From assembly GCA_034509925.1 (NCBI GenBank), contig CM067535.1:7746701-7810700 (forward strand): DNA of 64,000 nucleotides. Reading direction: 5' to 3'. The stretch's first letter is position 1, and each line of letters begins with the position of its first letter. The notes beneath the pieces are model-generated. The model ran no database searches and was not told the DNA's origin. It saw only the letters and a list, made by a program, of their open reading frames with translations. Of the stretch, positions 27,701-39,000 are shown one piece after another. The DNA comes from Hirudinaria manillensis (Eukaryota; Annelida; Clitellata; Hirudinida; Hirudinidae). The position numbers were made by a program, and so were the translations under genes.

Positions 27701-30700
27701 CGATGAACCGAAATTGGTAATGGGCGTCACTGTGACGGCAGACAACGTCAAAGAGGTCGTCGTGACAGTGAAGACCGAAGGCTTGCCCGATAAGACGTTC
27801 ACCGAGCCGTACGAACCTGGAAAAGTACGTAAAATTTTTTTGACGCGTTGCATGGAATTATAGCCTTAACGAGTAAGCATCTATTCCTTTAGGAGTTCTT
27901 GCCCGAAGACACACCCGGCCAAAACGTGGTAGTGGAATTCGTTCCCGAAGACGCAACGAAGCCGACAGTCGTCACGGAATTTGTCGTCACCGTCTGCAAG
28001 AAAGGTTAGTGGAGATGCTTTAGACGGAGGCTTTAGAACGAAATCCTATAAAGCCTATGAATGCTTTCAGCCGTCACCGTTCCGCCCGCACCGACACCTG
28101 GAGTTCCATTAACCGTTCCTCCAGGTACGCGTGCCTGTTATTATGCCTATTATTCCGACTATATATCTCTACGAGCAAACGTTTTTCGCCGCAGGCGTGA
28201 CTCCCGGCCTTCTCTTGACCACAACCCCTGGCAAACCCCCGGTTACTAAAGGTGGCTAATCTATCCAAATGCGAGATGAAACTGTCTTTGATATTCATAA
28301 ATAATAACACCAATTTTTTTTATCAAAGTAACGCCTCCAAAAGAAGTAGTTCCCACAGTTCCAGGTTAGTCGACGCGTTGATTACGAAAATGATTCCATT
28401 TTCATGCACTCATGCTATTTTCGTGTACAGCGTACAAGTGCCCAGAAGACGAGGTCAGCGATTTGCCCTCTTCCACATTCACCACCACACCGAACGTCGG
28501 TCAAGATACGCCGTTCGACTTCCCTGCGGATCTGCCAGAAAATCCAAAGGTCACGGTCGCAGTGGGCGATGAACCGAAATTGGTAATGGGCGTCACTGTG
28601 ACGGCAGACAACGTCAAAGAGGTCGTCGTGACAGTGAAGACCGAAGGCTTGCCCGATAAGACGTTCACCGAGCCGTACGAACCTGGAAAAGTACGTAAAA
28701 TTTTTTTGACGCGTTGCATGGAATTATAGCCTTAACGAGTAAGCATCTATTCCTTTAGGAGTTCTTGCCCGAAGACACACCCGGCCAAAACGTGGTAGTG
28801 GAATTCGTTCCCGAAGACGCAACGAAGCCGACAGTCGTCACGGAATTTGTCGTCACCGTCTGCAAGAAAGGTTAGTGGAGATGCTTTAGACGGAGGCTTT
28901 AGAACGAAATCCTATAAAGCCTATGAATGCTTTCAGCCGTCACCGTTCCGCCCGCACCGACACCTGGAGTTCCATTAACCGTTCCTCCAGGTACGCGTGC
29001 CTGTTATTATGCCTATTATTCCGACTATATATCTCTACGAGCAAACGTTTTTCGCCGCAGGCGTGACTCCCGGCCTTCTCTTGACCACAACCCCTGGCAA
29101 ACCCCCGGTTACTAAAGGTGGCTAATCTATCCAAATGCGAGATGAAACTGTCTTTGATATTCATAAATAATAACACCAATTTTTTTTATCAAAGTAACGC
29201 CTCCAAAAGAAGTAGTTCCCACAGTTCCAGGTTAGTCGACGCGTTGATTACGAAAATGATTCCATTTTCATGCACTCATGCTATTTTCGTGTACAGCGTA
29301 CAAGTGCCCAGAAGACGAGGTCAGCGATTTGCCCTCTTCCACATTCACCACCACACCGAACGTCGGTCAAGATACGCCGTTCGACTTCCCTGCGGATCTG
29401 CCAGAAAATCCAAAGGTCACGGTCGCAGTGGGCGATGAACCGAAATTGGTAATGGGCGTCACTGTGACGGCAGACAACGTCAAAGAGGTCGTCGTGACAG
29501 TGAAGACCGAAGGCTTGCCCGATAAGACGTTCACCGAGCCGTACGAACCTGGAAAAGTACGTAAAATTTTTTTGACGCGTTGCATGGAATTATAGCCTTA
29601 ACGAGTAAGCATCTATTCCTTTAGGAGTTCTTGCCCGAAGACACACCCGGCCAAAACGTGGTAGTGGAATTCGTTCCCGAAGACGCAACGAAGCCGACAG
29701 TCGTCACGGAATTTGTCGTCACCGTCTGCAAGAAAGGTTAGTGGAGATGCTTTAGACGGAGGCTTTAGAACGAAATCCTATAAAGCCTATGAATGCTTTC
29801 AGCCGTCACCGTTCCGCCCGCACCGACACCTGGAGTTCCATTAACCGTTCCTCCAGGTACGCGTGCCTGTTATTATGCCTATTATTCCGACTATATATCT
29901 CTACGAGCAAACGTTTTTCGCCGCAGGCGTGACTCCCGGCCTTCTCTTGACCACAACCCCTGGCAAACCCCCGGTTACTAAAGGTGGCTAATCTATCCAA
30001 ATGCGAGATGAAACTGTCTTTGATATTCATAAATAATAACACCAATTTTTTTTTATCAAAGTAACGCCTCCAAAAGAAGTAGTTCCCACAGTTCCAGGTT
30101 AGTCGACGCGTTGATTACGAAAATGATTCCATTTTCATGCACTCATGCTATTTTCGTGTACAGCGTACAAGTGCCCAGAAGACGAGGTCAGCGATTTGCC
30201 CTCTTCCACATTCACCACCACACCGAACGTCGGTCAAGATACGCCGTTCGACTTCCCTGCGGATCTGCCAGAAAATCCAAAGGTCACGGTCGCAGTGGGC
30301 GATGAACCGAAATTGGTAATGGGCGTCACTGTGACGGCAGACAACGTCAAAGAGGTCGTCGTGACAGTGAAGACCGAAGGCTTGCCCGATAAGACGTTCA
30401 CCGAGCCGTACGAACCTGGAAAAGTACGTAAAATTTTTTTGACGCGTTGCATGGAATTATAGCCTTAACGAGTAAGCATCTATTCCTTTAGGAGTTCTTG
30501 CCCGAAGACACACCCGGCCAAAACGTGGTAGTGGAATTCGTTCCCGAAGACGCAACGAAGCCGACAGTCGTCACGGAATTTGTCGTCACCGTCTGCAAGA
30601 AAGGTTAGTGGAGATGCTTTAGACGGAGGCTTTAGAACGAAATCCTATAAAGCCTATGAATGCTTTCAGCCGTCACCGTTCCGCCCGCACCGACACCTGG

Positions 30701-33700
30701 AGTTCCATTAACCGTTCCTCCAGGTACGCGTGCCTGTTATTATGCCTATTATTCCGACTATATCTCTACGAGCAAACGTTTTTCGCCGCAGGCGTGACTC
30801 CCGGCCTTCTCTTGACCACAACCCCTGGCAAACCCCCGGTTACTAAAGGTGGCTAATCTATCCAAATGCGAGATGAAACTGTCTTTGATATTCATAAATA
30901 ATAACACCAATTTTTTTTATCAAAGTAACGCCTCCAAAAGAAGTAGTTCCCACAGTTCCAGGTTAGTCGACGCGTTGATTACGAAAATGATTCCATTTTC
31001 ATGCACTCATGCTATTTTCGTGTACAGCGTACAAGTGCCCAGAAGACGAGGTCAGCGATTTGCCCTCTTCCACATTCACCACCACACCGAACGTCGGTCA
31101 AGATACGCCGTTCGACTTCCCTGCGGATCTGCCAGAAAATCCAAAGGTCACGGTCGCAGTGGGCGATGAACCGAAATTGGTAATGGGCGTCACTGTGACG
31201 GCAGACAACGTCAAAGAGGTCGTCGTGACAGTGAAGACCGAAGGCTTGCCCGATAAGACGTTCACCGAGCCGTACGAACCTGGAAAAGTACGTAAAATTT
31301 TTTTGACGCGTTGCATGGAATTATAGCCTTAACGAGTAAGCATCTATTCCTTTAGGAGTTCTTGCCCGAAGACACACCCGGCCAAAACGTGGTAGTGGAA
31401 TTCGTTCCCGAAGACGCAACGAAGCCGACAGTCGTCACGGAATTTGTCGTCACCGTCTGCAAGAAAGGTTAGTGGAGATGCTTTAGACGGAGGCTTTAGA
31501 ACGAAATCCTATAAAGCCTATGAATGCTTTCAGCCGTCACCGTTCCGCCCGCACCGACACCTGGAGTTCCATTAACCGTTCCTCCAGGTACGCGTGCCTG
31601 TTATTATGCCTATTATTCCGACTATATATCTCTACGAGCAAACGTTTTTCGCCGCAGGCGTGACTCCCGGCCTTCTCTTGACCACAACCCCTGGCAAACC
31701 CCCGGTTACTAAAGGTGGCTAATCTATCCAAATGCGAGATGAAACTGTCTTTGATATTCATAAATAATAACACCAATTTTTTTTATCAAAGTAACGCCTC
31801 CAAAAGAAGTAGTTCCCACAGTTCCAGGTTAGTCGACGCGTTGATTACGAAAATGATTCCATTTTCATGCACTCATGCTATTTTCGTGTACAGCGTACAA
31901 GTGCCCAGAAGACGAGGTCAGCGATTTGCCCTCTTCCACATTCACCACCACACCGAACGTCGGTCAAGATACGCCGTTCGACTTCCCTGCGGATCTGCCA
32001 GAAAATCCAAAGGTCACGGTCGCAGTGGGCGATGAACCGAAATTGGTAATGGGCGTCACTGTGACGGCAGACAACGTCAAAGAGGTCGTCGTGACAGTGA
32101 AGACCGAAGGCTTGCCCGATAAGACGTTCACCGAGCCGTACGAACCTGGAAAAGTACGTAAAATTTTTTTGACGCGTTGCATGGAATTATAGCCTTAACG
32201 AGTAAGCATCTATTCCTTTAGGAGTTCTTGCCCGAAGACACACCCGGCCAAAACGTGGTAGTGGAATTCGTTCCCGAAGACGCAACGAAGCCGACAGTCG
32301 TCACGGAATTTGTCGTCACCGTCTGCAAGAAAGGTTGGTAGAAATTATTCTTTAGATTAAAATTGCTTTTGGCCGATTAGGGTTTGGGGGTTAGGGTTAG
32401 GGTTAGGGTTATTCTTTAGATTAAAATTGCTTTTGGCCGATTACATTGGTTGTTTTGTCATTTTTTCATATGATCTTGTTTTTTTTACTTGTTTAATCTT
32501 TTTAAGCTCCACCGACAACCGCAGTACCACGTGAGTGTTTTCAACTTACTGATATATATATATATATATATAACAATATTTAACAAAAGTATTTTGTTTG
32601 TTATTTCGATGATAATTCTTTATTTAGCAGCTTCGTCTGCTGTCCCCACCAGTGAGTAACCGTGTTTGAGAATTTTCTTTTTTGTTTTGCTTGTGGAATT
32701 TCTTCTTTCTAGAATCAATTTAATTTACGGAAAGCTTAGTAAAATCTATATTATAATGTATATATATGGGATATATTTTATTAAATTATAATTTATTATT
32801 TATTCACTAACATTAGAATTCCAAATAACTCCCACTCCGTTTGTTACGAAAGAAAGGACAACAGGTAGTGACAATTGAAATAATGTATTATTGTCATTTG
32901 GACTGCCAGAAATAGTTTATTTTTGAACGATTAATTCTCTTAAAACAATTTATTGTTATGTGAACTAACATTGCCACTTGAAGGTACAACACTATATAGT
33001 AAAACCAAAAGATGCTTATACTAAAACAATTTTTAAGAGATATTATCAACAATTCTCAAAAATAATTTTTTTTACAGGCTTTACTGGAACACCTGGTAAC
33101 ATTCGTTAAACTATGAAACGTTTTGATTGCAGGAATGTACTAAAAGTTAAACTTATATTAAATCGAATCTTATCCAGGTGCTTGCATAGTCACTGTGACT
33201 CCATCATTGGAACGTCTCGTCAAGAATCCGAGCGATTACGTAGGATGGGTTGAAAAGGACGGTCAAGGAGGCCTAACGAGTCCAGATGAAAAGGTGAAAC
33301 CTGGAGATGTCATTGACGGTGGCATTCAAGTCTACATTAATAGTTGCTACTATTGGTGAGAAAATCTTGGGTGTACTTGATTGTGAAATCTTACGCATCA
33401 TTTGCTGTTATATCTCCAATGTATTGATATAAAATGCAAATCCTCTGCAATTCATATTATCCAATATTACATTATTATTTTGTGGTTACTGATAACAGCC
33501 AAAATATTTGCATAAACTCGCGTGTATGACTTGTACAATGTATGACTTCGATAACGCTCAAGGAGAAATTTTATTGATATGAAAATTCAACTTTCAAATA
33601 CTCTTCAATTCATCCAGTACTTGCGGAGCTGATAATACGCTTCAATGTCAAGTTAGTACAGCTTAAATTCTATCCTATTTTTTTTTATTTACAATTACAT

Positions 33701-34786
33701 CGTTTGCAAATAATTACTATATAATTTACTAATTAAACAGGTGGCAGAAAAGAATTACCCTGACCAGTCAGATACCTGTCAGCTGAAGTACTGTAGCGAA
33801 TTCGGTGAAGAGAAAGTGTTCGAGAAGGTCGACACCTGCAAGTGTGCTGCTGTAAGTTCTTCTTTTTCGTTCCACAATTTATTAGTCCATCGTGTCTTAC
33901 AATTTACTGGTGAATTGTGCTTGTTTTTTTTTCGGCTGGGGTCAAAGTTTCAGATCTTTTGGTACGCCTTAGACAATCTTCTGACAGATTCTTAATATTT
34001 CACAGAACAGAATCAAAATTTTATCGAATTGGCTTAATAATTCTTTATTTTCGTCAATCTATGAGGCGATTCCTCATGTTTTGCAATCGTAGAACCAAAG
34101 GTCTGTGTCTATGGATGCTCCCGAGTGTTGCAAATGCGAAGATCTTCCACGTAAGAAAAACTCTTTGCTTATTGATTTCATTACACTAAAATGTCTTTTA
34201 TCATACATGAGTACTTCATAGCTTTTAGTCGTGAAAAGTGTAGGTAACAGAACACTGGTAATATCCGTTTTTATTATACGCAGCTCAAAACTGTAGCGTC
34301 ACTGAGACTCAGGTTGTTAGGTTTGATGGAGGATTCTGCAAAACCACCAACAATGAAAACCTAGAAGTATGCCTTGGAGGATGTGGACTGAGCTACGATA
34401 CTTGGACTATTGAAGCTGGACTTCCTAATGAACTTCTTAATCCGAGTCTCTGCAAATGTTGCAAACACACACTAACCAAGACTCTCAAGCGAACGGTGAG
34501 ATACATCTGATAATAATAAAAAATAAATAAAAAATCTTCGACTACGAATTATGATGACAATGCCGATATAATTTTTCAGTTCGACTGCTTCTTCGAAAAA
34601 TATGACAAAGCTGTTGTAACTGTTGGCGATTATAAGGCATTTTCAGCGGAAGTAGACATCGTTGTCCCAGTTGAATGTGCCTGCAGCGAATGTTTAGGTA
34701 AGATCATTGTTGACACCACGAAAATGAATGCAATCAACGAACTTATAAAACGCAACATATGAACTTAGTTTTTTTTTCCAGCTTGA
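1..34786 (+). CDS. giant secreted tandem-repeat protein with C-terminal cystine knot (5' end outside window)
   Basis: The 3' part of one gene; the signal peptide and N terminus lie left of the window. Exons join in phase throughout: 1-239, 338-452, 533-565, 665-712, 781-1052, 1155-1269, 1362-1409, 1516-1527, then 35 five-exon units plus a two-exon 36th unit (1594-32333), then 32507-32530, 32628-32651, 32817-32864, 33078-33095, 33178-33355, 33618-33651, 33741-33851, 34093-34150, 34284-34495, 34580-34697 and 34782-34786 (TGA). This is 196 exons and roughly 6.7 thousand residues. Repeated two-Cys beta-rich domains alternate with Pro/Thr-rich linkers and end in a CTCK domain, as in gel-forming mucins and von Willebrand-type proteins, where CTCK makes disulfide dimers. 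No VWD domain is visible. I infer an extracellular structural, mucus or adhesive protein and do not recognise a named orthologue. Seven units contain coding indels. Confidence 0.8.
781..1527 (+). other. diverged ancestral copy of the repeat module (second, complete)
   Basis: Exon 781-1052 corresponds to array exon A: it has the opening Cys in the same place (VCSLED against KCPEDE), the PFKFSP stretch, and the end in phase 0. Exon 1155-1269 corresponds to exon B and closes with HVCGK. Linker exons 1362-1409 and 1516-1527 follow, both phase 1. Module architecture, both cysteines and all intron phases match the array, but the codons are A/T-ending whereas array exons are C/G-rich. The array begins within the next intron, at about 1523. 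Confidence 0.78.
1523..32333 (+). repeat. 36-copy ~866-bp coding tandem array (35 complete units plus a two-exon unit)
   Basis: Exon A of successive units starts at 1594, 2461, 3328, 4195, 5062, 5928, 6795, 7662, 8528, 9393, 10260, 11126, 11992, 12858, 13725, 14592, 15458, 16323, 17189, 18052, 18917, 19781, 20644, 21510, 22375, 23238, 24102, 24968, 25833, 26699, 27565, 28431, 29297, 30164, 31028 and 31894. Spacing is 863-867 bp. The 87-residue exon A product is identical in all 36 copies; the only exon A base change I noticed (near 9430) is silent. Introns are nearly as uniform, differing mostly in poly-T length and a few substitutions. This argues for very recent amplification or continuing unequal exchange and gene conversion. 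The last unit keeps only exons A and B. Confidence 0.97.
4195..5061 (+). repeat. representative intact unit (unit 4) with five exons
   Basis: Exons: A 4195-4454 (87 aa), B 4523-4634 (37 aa), C 4701-4754 (18 aa), D 4825-4881 (19 aa), E 4960-4995 (12 aa). Introns are 66-78 nt. The A/B junction is phase 0 and all others phase 1, so A+B, C, D, E and the whole unit can each be added or skipped without changing frame. A+B forms one domain with a Cys near the start (YKCPED) and one at the end (TVCKK), probably paired, with repeated V-T-V strand patterns suggestive of a beta sandwich. C, D and E form a Pro/Thr/Val linker without Cys, a candidate for O-glycosylation. The D donor (AAAG then GTGGCT) is the weakest splice site. 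Confidence 0.85.
32345..32443 (+). repeat. interstitial telomere-like TTAGGG tract flanked by a 35-bp direct repeat
   Basis: Bases 32380-32408 are TTAGGG-type repeats with one variant TTTGGGGG block. The flanks 32345-32379 and 32409-32443 are identical over 35 bp. The element sits in the intron immediately after the last array exon (ends 32333). Telomeric DNA inside a duplicated target is a known scar of double-strand break repair. Confidence 0.9.
33178..34150 (+). other. Cys-rich region before the cystine knot
   Basis: Exons 33178-33355, 33618-33651, 33741-33851 and 34093-34150 encode a stretch beginning ACIVTVTPSLE and then a segment with a CYYCTCG core, a DTCQLKYC motif, CKCAA and CCKCEDLP. 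Spacing of Cys pairs resembles VWC-type modules that precede CTCK in mucins and related proteins, but the match is by pattern only. The preceding exons (32507-32530, 32628-32651, 32817-32864, 33078-33095) are tiny phase-1 Pro/Thr linker exons. At 32628 an alternative acceptor three bases downstream is equally usable. Confidence 0.65.
34284..34786 (+). other. C-terminal cystine-knot (CTCK) domain and stop
   Basis: Exons 34284-34495, 34580-34697 and 34782-34786 encode about 110 residues from NCSVTETQ to the terminal CACSECLA. Visible hallmarks are the C-L-G-G-C-G-L-S motif (CxGxC type), a C-K-C-C cluster, a TFDC segment and the final CxCxxC. In mucins, VWF, norrin and slit-type proteins this fold forms intermolecular disulfides. 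The last exon supplies only the last two bases of the Ala codon and TGA. Confidence 0.82.
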
Positions 34787-36090
34787 ATGCCAACTCGAAA
34801 AGCAAAGATCCTAGCAGAAACATCGGAACGAATTTCGAATGACTAACATTCTAATTAACATTTTAATCGATTATACTTGAATAAATTTGTCGCATCCAAA
34901 CCCATCTGGTTACTTATCTGAAACTTTAAAATGTCTTCATACGCATCCAAGTTTCATGGAGTTTCCATATGTCCGTGTTGCAAGTGCTTTGGTAGGTATT
35001 AGATGAAGTGGTTAAAACTCACTCATTAACTTATCGGGTTTTCTTTTAAGCATTAGAAATTAACAACGTAACACAAGACCCTTATAAAAAAAAGAAGCCC
35101 CAAGTCCCCTCCTAATTCTCAAACTTTCCTTCGTTATTCAACTTTCCTTCGTTATTCAAGCAACCCTAACCATATTTTATTTAAATTTTTTCCATCATCA
35201 CTGAAACACTGAAGCATTATCCTAAAATGCAGATATGAGATTGGCTCCAGACTACTCTAGCCATGAACATTATTAATAGTAGGTTAGAGTCTTGCTCAAT
35301 TAATTTTCTAACGAATGTTTTTTGTCGTTACAAATTGCTCGAAATCAAAATCAAACCTCTTGTCGACTTGGTATGTTGCTGGCAATTAATGAAAACATAT
35401 GATCAGAAATGCGCTTTCATATTTTAGAACGAAAATGTTATATACAAGCAAAAAACAAAAAGCACCACATTTAGAGTTCCAAACGAAATGAATCAAACCA
35501 TTTCCGATTTTCAATTTCATTTTCCAATGTAAGACTTGGAAGCCAGATTTTCTTACTTTATATTTCATTAAATATTTGCGATTAAAACAATTATTTAAAA
35601 TATCGTAAACATTAATAACTTATTCTCCATGAAAGATGATCCACTTTTTATCTTCGATTTTCAGATCATTTAATTCAGTAAGTATTTCATTAGTTTAAAC
35701 TGAGTTTATGTTTATTTATAACATTTCGTCAGTAAAATATTTAAAACAATTTAAGACAAAACAGAAACATCATTACCAAGGCATTGGCAATACGCGCTGC
35801 TTATTTGAGTGACATTATGTGGCCATATTGCGCGCAGGATAGCAGAAGTATGGATGCACGTCGCCTTTGAAATCTTGTCGAGAATTTCGCCACAGACTCG
35901 AATTAAATCTGATGAAGTGTCTCATTATCTTCGATCTCGTGATCTTCCGACCCTCACTGTGGACGAACTGATGCCTTTTAAGCAATTCGTTTTTGAAATT
36001 TCAATTTGGAATTGATGCTAGGTCTGCGTTATTGAAATTGCAAAATATTTTGGAAAGTCAGATTGCGTTGAATTCGTTTTTTCCGTTCTA
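34787..36090. other. intergenic, AT-rich; possible relic CTCK terminal exon
   Basis: Holds the 3' UTR of the giant gene and the presumed promoter and 5' UTR of the GABA transaminase gene. At 34931-34991 a short ATG-initiated frame ends in CPCCKCF just before a GTAGGT donor, echoing the CACSECL end of the last full CTCK exon. An open frame at 35809-36015 has no recognisable similarity and no splice context. I see no RNA gene or transposon. Confidence 0.4.
34880..34885 (+). promoter_or_regulatory. polyadenylation signal AATAAA of the giant gene
   Basis: AATAAA lies 94 bases after the TGA at 34784-34786, a normal distance for the 3' end of the repeat-protein transcript. Confidence 0.6.
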
Positions 36091-39000
36091 ATGATGTGGA
36101 TTCGTCGCTGCGAGATCATGCTGAGAATAAAATTCCTCTCCGTTTCAATTAACTTTAACGGAGCTGTCAAACAATTTTCGTCATCACTTCCTGTGAGACT
36201 GCTTTGCCATTTAGATGAACCAGATGGTCCAAATGTAAAAACCGATGTTCCAGGACCAAAATCTCAAGCCCTGATTAAACAACTTTCTGAGTTGCAGGTG
36301 AGTCTGCTTGTGGCTTTTTTCACAGAAATTCGGGTTTGCTGAAAATGCTGGACTTTGTAAATGAAACTTTATCGGCGTAAAACAACTGAAATTCGACTAT
36401 GGTGTAACTTTCAAAATTGATTATTTTTGGTTATAGTAAATACTTACTATAAATAGTGTCAACTAACTATTTTATCTGGGAAGTATTTCATAATCTTTTC
36501 ATGAGCCTGTTAAATTCTTAAAATAATCTATCGATGATATCCTAACTTGATAACTTGAGAGACAAATAATCAAATGAGGACTTTGCCTTAAAAAAAAAAA
36601 TTAATTCGTTTATAACTGTACATTCTCCACTTATAACTTCTGCAATAATTTACATTGTAATCAATGGATATTATTGATCATTTAATCTCTGAGATCCAAT
36701 GACATTGACATCACACAGAATTCTAAAGCAGTGACTTTCTTTGTCAATTACGAGAAAAGTAAGGGAAACTACTTGGTGGATGTTGATGACAATGTCCTGC
36801 TTGATGTCTACTCTCAGATATCCTCCTTGCCTCTTGGTGAGCGAGCTTATCAATCAGCATGGTTCATGCTTATCATTTTCATTCTTACGTTAGTTGTGGT
36901 GATGCAGTTAACGACTGAAATAACCCCCGTTTATGCATGCATTTATTTCAAAGATTGTTCTTTGAACAGGATACAACAATCCGAGATTCTTGGAAGTAAT
37001 AAAGCATCCGAAAAACGTGGTAAATGTGATTTTAATGTTCAAATTAAACATTCAAATCATGCAGGTCTGAGTCCAAGGATAGGAAGCGATAGGCCGCTTA
37101 CAATTAGTTCGGGATTGAAATAAAATATAAACATTTCAAAGTGACATCTCTTGAAATAAGTGGGACGAGTTTTTTTGCATGAACTTTGGATGTAACTTGA
37201 CAGTCATTATGGCGATGGTGATGACAATGAAGATTATGATTGCTGCAATCATTACCAGAGCCGCTTAAGGGTGGGGACAAGGGTCCAGAGAGATTTTTTG
37301 GGGCCAGCCTGAAGTTACTATAATAATAAATAATATATAATAGCAAAATGTTGAAATTTATAATTGATTAATTGAGTTTCTGCCATCTAAAATATGTCCT
37401 GATAAAGCTCAAAAAGCATGGCTTTATGTTTGTCACCATGGTTTCGTTTGATGGTGACGAAATGTTTTTGTGTAAATGTTTTTTTACATTAACGTTAAAT
37501 AATTAAATAATAATCAAACGTAATAAACTCGTTCAGCATCATCTCATTAACCGACCAGCGCTGGGAATATTTCCACCCGAAGATTGGCCGGAGAGATTGA
37601 GTAAAGCTCTCGTTTCTGTAGGTCTCAAAATAAATCCTTTAGCATTAGACTAGCATTAAATATTTGCATACGAATTAAAAATAATTAAAGTTTTTGTTAA
37701 CTGCTGCATTCTAGTTGGTTAATTAATTTATCAAATTAATTAATTTTTCAAATAAAATTCAAATAAATTCAAATCAAGTGGCCATAATTGGTTACTTACC
37801 ATGTTTCTATAGACTTTCATTTACTTAATGCAATTATTAGATTGCCCCTCCTGGTTTGAAAAATGTTCATACATTCTCTTGCGGTGCCTGCTCCAACGAG
37901 AATGCCATAAAGCTCGTATTTATGGCCTATATGGTATTTTGGTTTTCTTGAAGCTTATTATTTTCATTAACTTATTATTATTATTATTATTATTATATCA
38001 TATACTTGCATTCATGTCACTGCATGGCAACACATTACATAAGTGAATTCAAACAATCGATTTTTAACCCCTTCCATGGGCCGATACAAATTCTATCGTA
38101 AAAAGAATAATTGAATAAACATCAACATTCGGATGACTCATTCGTTATCATCATAATAACGTGTGCGCATTTTTATTTTGAGCTAAATGATAAAAAATGA
38201 TTAACAAGAACTAAATAGAAACTGATAAATGACAGAAGAGGAAGAGGGCAGGAAGACCTCCAAGTGACGTGGAATTGAAAAGTTCCGTAATCAACAAGTA
38301 TCCAGGCGTGCCCCGACTTTCCATGTTGTCTTTTGACAACGCATTTCACGGCAGAACTATGGGTAAGCACTGAGACAATCCAATTATTATAATCCTTATA
38401 AACCTTAATCATATATAAATATATTATGTAATAATTATTTTATTATATTATATACAATCCTTATTGTAATCTTGAATAGATCTTGATACTATGCAATCCT
38501 TCCGCATGTTAGGCCAATTGAAATTATAAATTTGTATTATTATTGTTGTTGTTGTAGAGATTTTAAATAAAATTTAATTTTGATTCTAAAAACAATGCTA
38601 TGTGGTGAAGGTAGTCTAACAATTTTCCTGTGCTTATCCTGCATAAGCAGTGTGATATCTGAATGTTGAGTACAATTTCCAGGTTGTCTTGGTGTGACTC
38701 ATACAAAATGGTTAATGAAACTCGACTGTCCACAACCCGAGTGGCCAATCGCAGAATTTCCAAAGTTAAAATACCCCTTGGACAAGTTCAGACAAGACAA
38801 TGAATTAGAAGAAAGCAGATGTCTACAAATTGTAACAAAATAATATTTATAATAATTGATTTTCTTTTATGTATAACTTGTAAATAAAAAAAAATATATA
38901 ATAGTTTCTTCATTCATTCATTCATCTATCCATCCATCCATCCATCCATCCATCCATCCATCCATCCATCCATCCATCCATCCATCCATCCATCCATCCA

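Noticed and set aside
1541-32192. Repeated 60-170-codon frames in other frames and on the minus strand of each array unit
   Set aside because: They cross the splice sites, recur only because the DNA recurs, and show no domain features. The spliced plus-strand frame explains the conserved exon/intron pattern and links in phase with unique exons on both sides.
1523-32333. Non-coding satellite DNA or a CRISPR-type array
   Set aside because: Each 866-bp unit has five exons with legal splice sites and preserved phase, and the same module exists in diverged form upstream. Unit size and the absence of short repeat-spacer alternation exclude CRISPR.
33178-34786. Classical gel-forming mucin or von Willebrand factor gene
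   Set aside because: CTCK and a VWC-like pattern are present, but no VWD, C8 or TIL assembly is visible in the window. Only the tail architecture is shared.
35809-36015. 68-codon open frame upstream of ABAT
   Set aside because: No similarity, no splice continuity with ABAT exon 1, and typical of chance frames in this region.
37104-37346. Minus-strand His/Asn-rich frame within ABAT intron 3
   Set aside because: Composition follows a local simple sequence (CAT/GAT); lies in an intron with no recognisable domain.
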